This document shows, piece after piece, positions 48,059 through 58,700 of a DNA stretch of 64,000 nt. Location of the stretch: the NCBI RefSeq assembly GCF_036711975.1, contig NC_091970.1, positions 4,533,501-4,597,500 of the forward strand, written 5' to 3'. This DNA comes from Onthophagus taurus. Taxonomy: Eukaryota; Arthropoda; Insecta; Coleoptera; Scarabaeidae. The translations under genes were made by a program, and so were the position numbers. Under the pieces are notes generated by a model. That model made no database searches. It was not told the DNA's origin and saw nothing but the letters and a program-made list of their open reading frames with translations. The stretch's first letter is position 1; each line of letters opens with the position of its first letter.

Positions 48059-48899
48059 CAAGGAGACATCGCAGTTGACTCTTCACCAATTTTGATGAAT
48101 TTTTTTATGGTGAATCTATATTGAATATAAGTAAGTTCCCCCAGAGGTTTTGATCGAATGGCCCTTCTAAAGGGAGTTATTAATTTTTTAAGTTACGATT
48201 TTTGAGAGTTGTTGTTATAAGCTGTAAAGACGAAGACGCCTTACGTATCTGTTAGTAGTGCAGTGAATGAATGGCCGCGCTCCTGTGCAGAAAGCCCAGG
48301 ATCGGGATTCGGCGGATGTTTCATTTTTTTTTTTTGTTTTAATTATTTATTGTAATACTCCTAATCTATTGTTTTATATATATCAATATATACGTAATTA
48401 TATTTATAATATATAATTGTAATTTTTTAATTACGTTATTATTATCACTATTTGGAATTTTTTAATAATTCCTTTTAACAAAACCTCATAACACGTTTTA
48501 AAAAATTCCAAATAGTGATAATAATAACGTAATTAAAAAATTACAATTATATATTATAAATATAATTACGTATATATTGATATAAATAAAACAATAGATT
48601 AGGAGTATTACAATAAATAATTAAAACAAAAAAAAAATTGCAACATCCGAATCCCGATCCTGGGCTTTCTGCACAGGAGCGCGGCATTCATTCAATAAAC
48701 TACGGATAGATACGTAATATGTCTTCGCTTTATAGCTTATAAAAACAACTCTCAAAAATCGTAACTTTAAAAAATTAATAACTCCCTTTAGAAGGGCCAT
48801 TCGATCAAAAGCTCTGGAGGAACTTACTTATATTCAATATAGATTCACCATAAAAAAATTCATCAAAATTGGTGAAGAGTCAACTGCGATGTCTCCTTG
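48059..48899. mobile_element. Large near-palindromic foldback element
   Basis: Left arm 48059-48465 and right arm 48498-48899 are inverted copies of about 400 bp with a 32-bp loop. The ends read CAAGGAGACATCGCAGTTGA and its complement. Both ends are flanked by TTA (48056-48058 and 48900-48902), a possible 3-bp target duplication as made by PIF/Harbinger transposases. Arms differ at scattered bases and small gaps, for example near 48250 and 48380. No coding frame exists inside. It could be a non-autonomous foldback transposon; if transcribed, it would fold into a long hairpin RNA. Confidence 0.85.
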
Positions 48900-48945
48900 T
48901 TAGTTCACTTTCCAAGATAACAAATAAACAATAATATCGTATATC

Positions 48946-49047
48946 ATCGAGGTTGCTTGCGGGCGAGATGCTAGAGTTGATACTTTATACTAACTTTACG
49001 TTAATGTAATTACATAACTATTGCCTCGGCCGCAAGCGACCTCGGCG
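48946..49047. repeat. CpG-rich core repeat, inverted pair
   Basis: A forward copy with a few changes at about 48946-48970 and an intact reverse copy at 49022-49047, with inner sequence containing TTTACGTTAATGTAATTACA, as in other pairs of the family. Confidence 0.8.
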
Positions 49048-50204
49048 ACGTGAAAGTAAACCATTTTATCTATACTAAACCCTGTCATGTTTGGACTCAT
49101 TTTAAAGAACTTTTTATAATAATTAAGAAAATATCAAAATTAAAGCGGTTATTACCTTAATTAATTATTGTTGAGAAAAATTTTAGTTATGTTACCAAAA
49201 TATTTAGTAGCAAGATATATTTATAACATGAAGCTTGTTGTCAACACTGCACGACACAGAAAAACACATCTCAGAGAGAAAAACATCTTAGCCTTTGAAA
49301 TATTTTTAGTTGATACATCCAATTTAATTTGGCGAAAATGATATGAAAGAACCGTCATTTTTTGTTTTTCGTTGTCGTCATAAGAAAAGGACTGTTACGT
49401 CGTCGTTTATATTTAGTTTACTGGGTCACTTCCACGAAACGAAGGCCCCGCGGGTCACGTTCCCAGAACGGATTAATAGCGTACGACGTCGTCTCACGAA
49501 TACCTATTTATTCTAAGAAACCGTTTTAATCATCATCAACATAAACTTTTCTTCCACCCTTTTTCATTTAAGATATTCGAACCCGGCCTATTTTTAATCA
49601 TCGATTTTTAGCTTACGTCTCGGACGAGTAGGTACTACGTTGCTATGACGTCACGTAGCGTCGCGACGATCTCTTGGCACGAATCCAACAACGTGCCCGA
49701 GAGCAGTTAACATTCGGCGTCAATAGTCTGGGTAGTAAAAGCAAATATAAACCTGGACGATTCTTGGTACTGTGTCGTTTCGGGATCAGAGGGTGAAGAG
49801 GGGGGTGCAGTCTATTTTGGTAGTTCCTGAAATTTCGTTTGCGTGAATTTGCGCATTCTCAGATTCGGTGTCTTGACGTCATCATTCCTCACAAATTGAT
49901 TTTTTTTATAAAACGAGATTTAGATTTAAAAAAGTTTTAGAAAGACCGATTAGTTAGATGGTTAAGTACTCATCCAACCATGAAGCATTTTCTTATTTAG
50001 ATTCTCGCTTACTTTAATGGAGTTAGTTTGTCTTTTCCATTGTACCACGATATCGTTCGTAGGCTTCCACGATTGCTGTTAATAGAAATAAAACTTTATT
50101 TCTGATTTTGCACTTTTATCATTAAATAAAAATCACTATATCTATACAATGCGTCCATAAAGTCATTTATTACACTTGAACAAGAAATCGTTTTTCTTCA
50201 TTCT

Positions 50205-50448
50205 GCCGAGGCCGCTTGCGGGCGAGGCGTTATAATCATCTAAAACTGACAACTTTGTATTGATGTATAAAATTCAGCACCACAAACGTGTTCTTGTAAG
50301 AGACTGTGTACTTTTACAAAGAAGCAAAAGGAACGATTTCGCCTCAAATCGCTGAGGTCGCTTGCGGGCAAGGCGCTGGATTTAATATATTATCACGAAA
50401 TCGTGAATTTTCGAGTATTCTAGCGCCTTGTCCGCAAGCGACCTTGGC
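50205..50448. repeat. CpG-rich core repeat, three copies
   Basis: A single forward copy at 50205-50228 and an inverted pair, forward 50351-50374 and reverse 50423-50448. In the pair both copies share the change GGGCAAGGC / GCCTTGTCC, so they have evolved as a matched hairpin. Confidence 0.8.
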
Positions 50449-51967
50449 GAAGTGAGGATAAGCGACTTATTATATGTAGTGTTAATAACTTAATGTTAAA
50501 AGTAAATAATCTGAAATAAAACTAAAACTAGAAACTTTGGAGTTTGTTTTTTTATTAATTTTTTGTACTTTTTTAATATCATCTCCGAATGCAGTTGAAT
50601 ATCGAAAAACCGTTTTAAATTTTTAAAGTTTATCGTAACCGCAATGCATTTCCATGTAATTTATTTAAATGGCTTTGTTTGCTTGGTTGTTGAGACCTTT
50701 TTCTTTTTCTGAGAACATAACGATCTCTTTTTTTTCAACTTTTCTATTAATTCCACAACTTTAATTCCAAGTTCAATAGCGACACGTGTAATTCCAAGAA
50801 CATTTTTATTAGAATTAAACATTTCGTATTATTCATTGTTTAATAAACAATAACATCGCAAGTTACATTTCGAATTCGCTTCCTAGAATTACAAGATAAC
50901 ATTTTCATTTCCATAAATAAACCTTTTTCGTTGTTATCCTTATTTCGTTATCGTCGACTTTAACTTCCTATTATTATAATATTCTATTTCCGTTTGAATC
51001 AATTTTTTGTTGTTAACTCTTTACATAGAACATTCATTGTTCTGATTCTGTTAGCGTGACAGTTAGATCTAAACCGCGCTCTACTAAGAAACAATTTAAA
51101 TAACGTGCCTTGCATTCTCTCGTTCGTTTTCTGGTTCGTTAACCCGTTTCGACGAATCGACAACTTATCGCTTTGTTTCTTTTTTTTTTTGTTGTTGTCC
51201 GTGTTGTTGTTTTAGAAACACCATCAATAATGGGTCATTAATAAATTTGAATTACATAAAAAAATAAAAGAAGCATTGAAATAAAAAAGTGGGGCTTTAA
51301 CGGTGAAATTTGTGTTCTAGGAAAAGCAAACAATAAAGCGGTTTTGTCGGTTGTATTCGGTTCGGGAAAGAAGGGGGTTAACCAAAAATACGTTAACAAA
51401 CCCACAAAGGAACACCGCGGCAAACATTTTCTTTTTTACGTTACTGTTTACGTAATACTCCATAGAATAACCCAGCTGTTCACTTTTAAACTTTATTTTC
51501 AAAGAAACACCACCTGGATTTCCGTTTAACTCAAAAAAAAATTAAATTAAAAAATTGCAAATTTTACATTGTCTCAAAAGCTGTAAAATGTTTATGGCAG
51601 TTATAAAAAAGAAATAAAAGCAATTCATAAAAAAATAATAAAAATGGGAGCATTACATAAGAAATTGCCTTAACACTTGATGAGTGTAAATTATAAAATA
51701 ATCGTAACGATTCGAGTAATTGGAACGGGTTGTGTTTCTTGGAATCCTCAATATGACTGAATGTCTTCATAGAATTCGATGCAACAAACATGCTCCTCCT
51801 AATTCTTAGGAGGACGAAAACGATCGTAATGAAAAATTAATGTGGTGATACCGTGAAATGATTTACTCAGAATTTTACGAAAAAATTGCTTTTTTAATTA
51901 CTTCAATATAATTAAATTGTGGCGATATTGGTTGATATCATTTTGAATAAAAATGTATTTTCATTTC

Positions 51968-52051
51968 GCCGAGGTCGCTTGCGGGCGAGGAAACGTCACG
52001 AAATCGTCTGCTTTGGAAGATTGTAGCGGCTCGCCCGCAGGCGACCTCGGC
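51968..52051. repeat. CpG-rich core repeat, compact hairpin
   Basis: Forward copy 51968-51990 and reverse copy 52028-52051 with only about 37 bp between them, and outer flanks TTTTCATTTCGCC and GGCATAGTGAAAATAAA that also pair. It is the shortest complete example of the inverted-repeat unit in the window. Confidence 0.8.
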
Positions 52052-52306
52052 ATAGTGAAAATAAATGACTTTCTATATCGAACGTGATGATATATAGGTA
52101 TTTCTGTAAGTCGTGGCATAATTTTAATCACAAGTACTAGAGTAAAAATGATGATTCGACCCAGAAGTTTCTAGTTTTTGTTTTATTTCAGCTTTTATAC
52201 TTTTAACATTAAGACCTTAGAACCATATATATAAAGTATATTCGTAAAATCATGATGCACTTTTAGATGTACAATACTTGAACAAGAAATCGATTATCTG
52301 CACTTC

Positions 52307-52625
52307 GCCGAGGTCGCTTGTAGGCGAGGCGCTGAAGTGTTCTAAAGCTGCCCGCAAGCGACCCTGGAGAATTTTGATGATATCATTTGATGTCTTGGAA
52401 AGTAAACCAAGCATATAATTATGTTGCGGACAATACGTTTGATTTGATATATCAATATTAAAGATAGAAGTGGCCAAGCTACTGCCTCGGCCGCAAGCGA
52501 CCTCGGCTTCAATTCTTTAATTCGTGGTAACACCAAGCTACTACCTCGGCCGCAAATGACCTCGACTTCTATTCCTTAATTTGTGGCAACAGTAAGCTAC
52601 TGCCTCGGCCGCAAGCGACTTTGGC
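52307..52625. repeat. CpG-rich core repeat, pair plus tandem trio
   Basis: An inverted pair (forward 52307, reverse 52350) is followed by three reverse copies at 52484, 52543 and 52602, exactly 59 bp apart. The tandem unit is CCAAGCTACTGCCTCGGCCG continuing through the core to CTTCAATTCTTTAATTCGTG. It is the complement of the unit at 15224-15615. Confidence 0.85.
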
Positions 52626-54099
52626 TTCAATCTCTTAATCCATGGTACACCAAGCGACCGCCTCTTTTTGATGTAAGTTTAGTTTATACGAGATTGTAAA
52701 TAGAGTTAAATTGAGTGGGTTTTCCTAATTAACGAGGCATTTAGTTGGGAAATTTGATTTGTTGCTATATAACGAGATACCCTGCAAATTGGCTGTACTA
52801 ATTAATCAATTTCCTGGAAGCTCATCTCCGTCCACTACAAACATTCGTAACATTCAATTCGACTTATTAAATTTAGTCCTTTTATATAATTACTCATTCA
52901 ATTAATGAATTTTCAATGACCCCATTTTTAAAAAAATACCTTGCAGAAATTTGCAATTATTTATATCTTCATTAAAATACCAAGTTTAAATACATAAATA
53001 CACCTGTTATGTATACAACACAAAAAATAATAAGCACATTGTGTCGCAATCGTTTTCCAGGTAAAAATAATTTTTCCTTTCATTATCAATGGAATGGCAA
53101 AAAGTCCTTGGCTACTGGAATTGCTCGCTTCCACAATCCGGCCTTTTCGTTATTTTTACCATCGTCGTGTATGCTAATTACGACCACATAACGACGTGTT
53201 CGGAGAATTCGCGAGCACACATGTTTTATGTATTCATTCCCCTGGATGACATTGAGGTTAATACACACACTCTAAGCGAGCGTTTAAAAAAAAGAAAATT
53301 TTCTCTCTCAAACGCGCAATTTACATCGTTCGTTTCTTCTTTGCGAAAACCGTTAGGTTACCTTATTTCACCGTTTACCGGAAATCTTTTAGAAAATCTC
53401 CCGGAATAGATGAAAAGGCGCGATTTAGCATGCAAAGGACGGAGATTGGTAGATAGAAAGGAAGGTTAATGAGCATTCACGGAGAAGATGGAGATTTTTA
53501 AATTGTGCGCGAATCTCTCGAGCCAACAGATGTAGCGTGCGATTTTACGATTGCAAAACCAGCTGTACCAAGAAGTTTTTCTAAGAAAACGCGGTTCTCG
53601 ATTAGTTCGCGAAATTACCAAGCTCTGGGTTTTGCTCAGTTAAGAGTATTAAAAGCCAATTAATTTTTCTTGGAATTCACTTATTTGATTTGGTAGTGTG
53701 CGAAAACGTTCATTTCCAATTGAACGGAAAGATATAGATATTAAAAAGAAGTTGTCTCATTTGACCTTTTAAAAATAGTTTTCAACTAAATTAGATTTTC
53801 TCGGGAGAATCAATTTTTAGAATTCTGGTGTAATGGATTTTCTAGGAATACATGATTCTATTACAAATTTAAACTTTAAAATATGCAAATTTTTTTTAAA
53901 GTTTAATTTAATATATTTTGAGTAAGCAAACTTTTTTAATGACATAATAAATTAATTTTTTTAAATGTAATGATTGCAAATTTAACAAAACTAATTGAAG
54001 GCAACGAAACTAGAATATAATTAATCGACTTACCTTCTTTTTATTTCAATACATCACCACTTCACCAATTTAAATCTTCATTTAAACAGGATAAAAAGT

Positions 54100-55260
54100 G
54101 AGGTTATGTTCCCTATTCTTCTTTGGGTGTAAAAAATCACCTCATGCGATCTAAAATCGTTTAAACTAGATAATTTGGATACTCAAAAGCGTATTTTGAT
54201 ATTTTTTTAGGTCTATAACACCTACATATTTATGTGTAAAATTTGATTAATTTAGGAAAAATTAACCGGCGGGTTTAAACTGTCAAATTTACTTAATTAA
54301 CGAGTATTCCGCTAGATGGGGTGAATGTTAATAAAATATAAATTGTCAATTTACTTTGACCTTGAATTTATAAATTTTTGAATTAATGAATTAAAATTAT
54401 CGACTTATCTTAATTTCGTTATAATAAATCATGATTTTCTTAAAATGACTTCGAACTGACGCTATAATAAGTGAGGTTATGTTCTTGATTATTCTTTGAT
54501 TAATTTCGGGGAAAAAAATCGCTTCATGGAACCTAAAATTGTTTTAAATTAATAATATGGGTACTCAAAAATTTATTTAGATCAATTTTTCGGGTCAATA
54601 ACACTTACTTTTTTCATAAAACTTAATTAACTTAGGAAGATTTAAACAGTCAAATTTATTATTAATGTGGGTCGTTACCGCTAGATGGGGTTAATTGATT
54701 ATAATTTTAAAGATTTAGGTATTAATTTTACCATTTTTAATAATAGGTGATTTTACGTTTTATTAATTAAAAAACTTCAAAATAATAATTAAAAATGCAA
54801 CAACTTCTTTACAACGAACACTTTATAATATCCAATTATAAACGTCAAATTTTGACAGATTCATTTTTAACCTCATTTTCATCGTTTTTTTAGAACACTT
54901 TTAATTTTTAGCTCCAATTCTATGGGAAAATGTTGTTATTAACGATGAAAATTATTTTTAATCAATGTTTCTTACAAATTTATCCAGTGTCAAGCAGTTG
55001 TAAGTGCGTAAAAGCGCGGAGTCATAATACGTATAGACCAGTATAGACCTAATAATTTTCTTAAAATCACTTCAAGTGACGTTATAAAAGTGAGGTTATG
55101 TAAGAATCGCTTCTTTCGACCTAAACTTGTTTTAAATAGATAAATGATACTCAAAAACGTATTTTGTTTGAATAACACTTTTTTTTCAATAAAACTTAAG
55201 TAGTTTGGGCTGTTTTTAAACTGTCAAACGTGTTATTTAATTGGGGTAAATAATCAGATG
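54100..55260 (+). repeat. About 280-bp repeat family, upstream group
   Basis: Three degenerate copies (about 54100-54322, 54440-54690, 55050-55260). Shared landmarks in order: AGTGAGGTTATGTTC, TTCTTTGATTAATTTCGGGG, a CCTAAAATCGTTTAAA segment, GGGTACTCAAAAACGTATTT, GGGTCAATAACACTTA, AAACTGTCAAATTTA, and in the first two a terminal TACCGCTAGATGGGGT-like sequence. The same order recurs in a GTF3C1 intron. Origin unknown; no coding potential. Confidence 0.8.
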
Positions 55261-55778
55261 TTATTTAGATGTTATTAGGGTTATTAGTTATAATGAAACA
55301 TGATGAAACATAATGAAATCACCTTGTAAACAGAGACAATCTGTCTCTCTGCGTTAAAGAAAAACCTACACATTCCCGATGATGTTAAGGTTGTGTGGTG
55401 ACTAATAAAACAGCCATAAAAAGAGATGTTGTCTATAAATAAACCGGTTGATTAATTTATCTTTAAAAGGATCGTTTTGGATGTTATTGATAAATACGGT
55501 AAAAAAATTTTTTTTTAATCGTATGTAAATTATCATTCTGAGAAAATAAAGGTTTCCTTTCTTTGATTCTTAGAGATCATTACACGGCGCGGTTATACCG
55601 TCGTGTATTTTTAATGATGCCCCATTTCTCAGAATATCAAAAGAACAATCGTTTCGTTTTCTTCACCTCCCCTTCCTCCTAAATACTTGATTTTCCATGC
55701 TTATGAGTTACATCGAATAAATCACTTCCCAGAAATCATTTCCAACCAAATTTAAATTTATTTTTATTTTAGCCCGAA

Positions 55779-58700
55779 ATGGATCAACCTTCAACATCAA
55801 CATCCAAAAAGCGCTTAAGAAAGAAGTCAAAAGTACAAAATGAAAATTCCGACTCCGATTTGGAAGATTTAAAAAAAGTTAAGAAACGAAAGGGTCCTAA
55901 AATAAAAGAAAAAGATGATTTTGAAGCGATTAAATCGAGTAAAACCTCGAAGGTTACCAAAAGAAAGTTGGAGGAGATGTTACTCGTTGATGAAGGTGAT
56001 GCTAAAAAGATAAACGAGGAGAATGATGATGTTCAGGTTGTTGAGGAGGAGAAAATTGATGATTGTTTGATTAAAACTCGTTGGAGGAGTGATGTTTTTA
56101 CCAAAAATGACTTAATTAGCATCGTTTTTGATGAAATCGCTTTGGAGGGATTGGATGGGATTACTTTGGAAGGTTAATTAATTCTTAATTCTTAAATTTT
56201 GGGTCTAATTATTTTTTGATGTAGCTTTATGGTTGAGGTTATCGATTGTTATGGGTATAATCGTCCCGGAAAATTCCCGCAAATTAATTTGGGACCAAAT
56301 AAAGCGAAGTAATCAATTAGAATTCTACGAACTCCCTGAAGAGAGAGGGAAATTAATCATTTTCAATCGATTCCAATACGTTGATGTAGTCTCTGGGCAT
56401 TTATGCGATGTTGAAAACGTCCCAGAAGATATTTACCCTTTTAGCCCACTCTCGGATGATGTCTCAGCCCAATTAGACATTTATGGGAGTTGCGCCACTT
56501 TCAATTCAAGAATTTTAGTCTCAGAAAAAATTAAGAAATTAATTTTAAAAGAAGCTGAGAGTTTGGGGAATAAATTGGTTATTGTGGCGGACCAAAATTT
56601 AAGGAACGAAGCTTTGGGATTAAACGAAACTAAATCAATAACGAAATTATTTAACCAACAATACTCTTTGTTAGAAAGAATTGGGAGATCTCGAAAATTG
56701 GGTGAATCCTCAACCGGAAACACCTCTCTCCACCAATTCGGGGATAGCAAAATAATGTATTATTTAAGAAAAGTTTTATTAAAAAACAACTTAATTACGA
56801 AACAACAATTGTGTTACCAAAAAACGAATAAATTAACTTCGCACACAATCGGGTTATTATTCCATTTAACCCGGTTTTATTTCCATTTTAAAACGAAAAA
56901 GTTATTATTCATAGAGCAAATTGTTGAAATGTTAAAAAAGAAGCCTAATTTGATGATGGAATACGTTGAGTTAAGGGCGATTTACGGCGATATCTGGCAA
57001 AACGCCATCAGCAAAATGCTTAAAGCCAGCGATGTTAGAACGTTTATTAACACGAATTTAAATATTAATTATCGCGAGATTTATCCGAACGCAACGAAAA
57101 AAGAGTGGATGGGGAAACACCAAGAAAAAAAATTAAAGGTGATTCAATTAAGTGATCCCCACGTTAACGTTTCAAATGTTTTAAAAGAAATTGGGAAAGA
57201 TGATGCGCAAAAAGATGAATCTTCTGGTAACAATAAAAATTTAAAAAAATTTAATTTAAAATTGTTAAACAAATGTTTTTTTTGCGGTTAGATGAGGAGC
57301 CTTTATGTGAAGGTTTTTATAACAAATCATGTTACCACCAAATTTATGACGTGATTTATGAAAGTGGTGAGGAGGGATTAACGCAAAATCAAATTTCTAT
57401 TAAACTTGGGTTGGATACTTACGTTTCTAGGCTGATTTTGAAGGCGATGGAAAAGGAAAATATGGTATATGGTAAGAATGCGGAGTTGGGATTTCATCGG
57501 GTTTTAAGGTAAGTTCATTTCAGTTTTTATCGTTTAATCCGCACATTGCCCAGGTCGCTTTGCGGGCGAGGCACGGATTATGTAATTATATCAACGTAAA
57601 GCTAGTATAAACAGTTCCAACGCCTCGCCTGGAAGCAATCTCGGCGAAATGAAGATAAACGATTTTATGCTAGTGTTGTACTGAGGCCGCTTGCGGCCGA
57701 GGCAGTTGCTTGATGTTACTACAAATTAGTTCTTTTTTAAACAATTTTATTTTGTACAATACATATTTCTTGATGAATTCGGATCAAAATTTCCTTCAGC
57801 ATAACTTAACAACGAATAAAAACTAAAAAAATATATTTTTAGTGGTAATAGATTTTAATAGATGGCGCTAAATCGATAATTTTTTTAACAGATATTATAG
57901 TTACCGCAAAAAACCAACAAACCCCGAAAAATCCGTTACCAAAACCACACAAAGCGAAGAAACCTTAAACTTTTTATCCGAAATTCTCGAAGTTGACAAA
58001 ATTTTTTTAAGAAATAACCAAGAAAATGAATTTGTTGGAGATAATACGCAAGAAAATTTAACAAAATTAAGCGGGGAGTACGAATTTATAAAAAAACATC
58101 GCAAACAATTACGCGAGAATAAATACAACGTTCGATTCCGGGAAGATTTTTATCAAATCAATTCCTTGGAAGATGAAAAGGTAAAGATGGAGAGGATTTT
58201 AAAGAATGAGCACGGTCATTTCGATATGAAAACGTCGATTCAAAACGGAATCATCAAGAAAATTGAGGCGAATTTAAATTTAGAGACGAGGGAAAAGAGT
58301 TTTAATGAGGAGAGCTTTAACAGTTTCCAAGATGTTTATAGAGTCGATAAAAATGAGGTTTTAATCGATTATAATTTGGTGGAAAAGAAAATTAAAGATA
58401 ACCGTGTCAAAAAGAGGCAAATATTTTTGGAGGGTCACAAAAATAAAGCTTCAATTAAAATTTTAATTAATTATTTGTCGATTTTCGATATCGATCTTAG
58501 GGATTTTATTAAAAAAGTTGATGAATTCGTTCTTGATAAAGACGTTTATGAAAAATTTGGGGATGAAAAAATCAACGAAATCGATGTTGATGATGTATCT
58601 TTGATTGAAAACTTTGAAAATGAGGAATTTTGTGGAAAAAGGTATGAGGAGGTGAAAGATTTTAAAGATCAGTTAATAAATGAGTTTGAAAATGAGAATT

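Larger units (their letters stand above)
49430..53848. promoter_or_regulatory. Dense STAT-site array, distal block
   Basis: TTCNNNGAA begins at 49430, 49460, 49511, 50707, 50792, 50880, 51148, 51315, 51498, 51736, 51766, 52811, 53199, 53579, 53667 and 53840: 16 in 4.4 kb, where about 1 or 2 are expected. The sites avoid the CpG-rich repeats that share this region. Three more follow at 55536, 55626 and 55726, just before GTF3C1. Reading frames such as 53089-53409 in this region have no family features. Confidence 0.7.

Noticed and set aside
53089-53409. 106-codon plus-strand frame in the distal STAT block
   Set aside because: No family resemblance and it overlaps other frames of similar length on the opposite strand.
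40769-53848. Heat-shock elements as the explanation of the TTC/GAA words
   Set aside because: Heat-shock elements need two-base spacing in runs of NGAAN units. The excess here is in three-base spacing with single palindromes, as for STAT.
54505-54531. Two further TTCNNNGAA sites (54505, 54523)
   Set aside because: They lie inside the 280-bp repeat and recur at the matching place near 60585-60600, so they were left out of the STAT count.
57273-57512. Separate small gene starting at 57273
   Set aside because: A 65-bp intron (57227-57291) joins this exon in phase to the preceding GTF3C1 exon, and the joined protein follows the family order.
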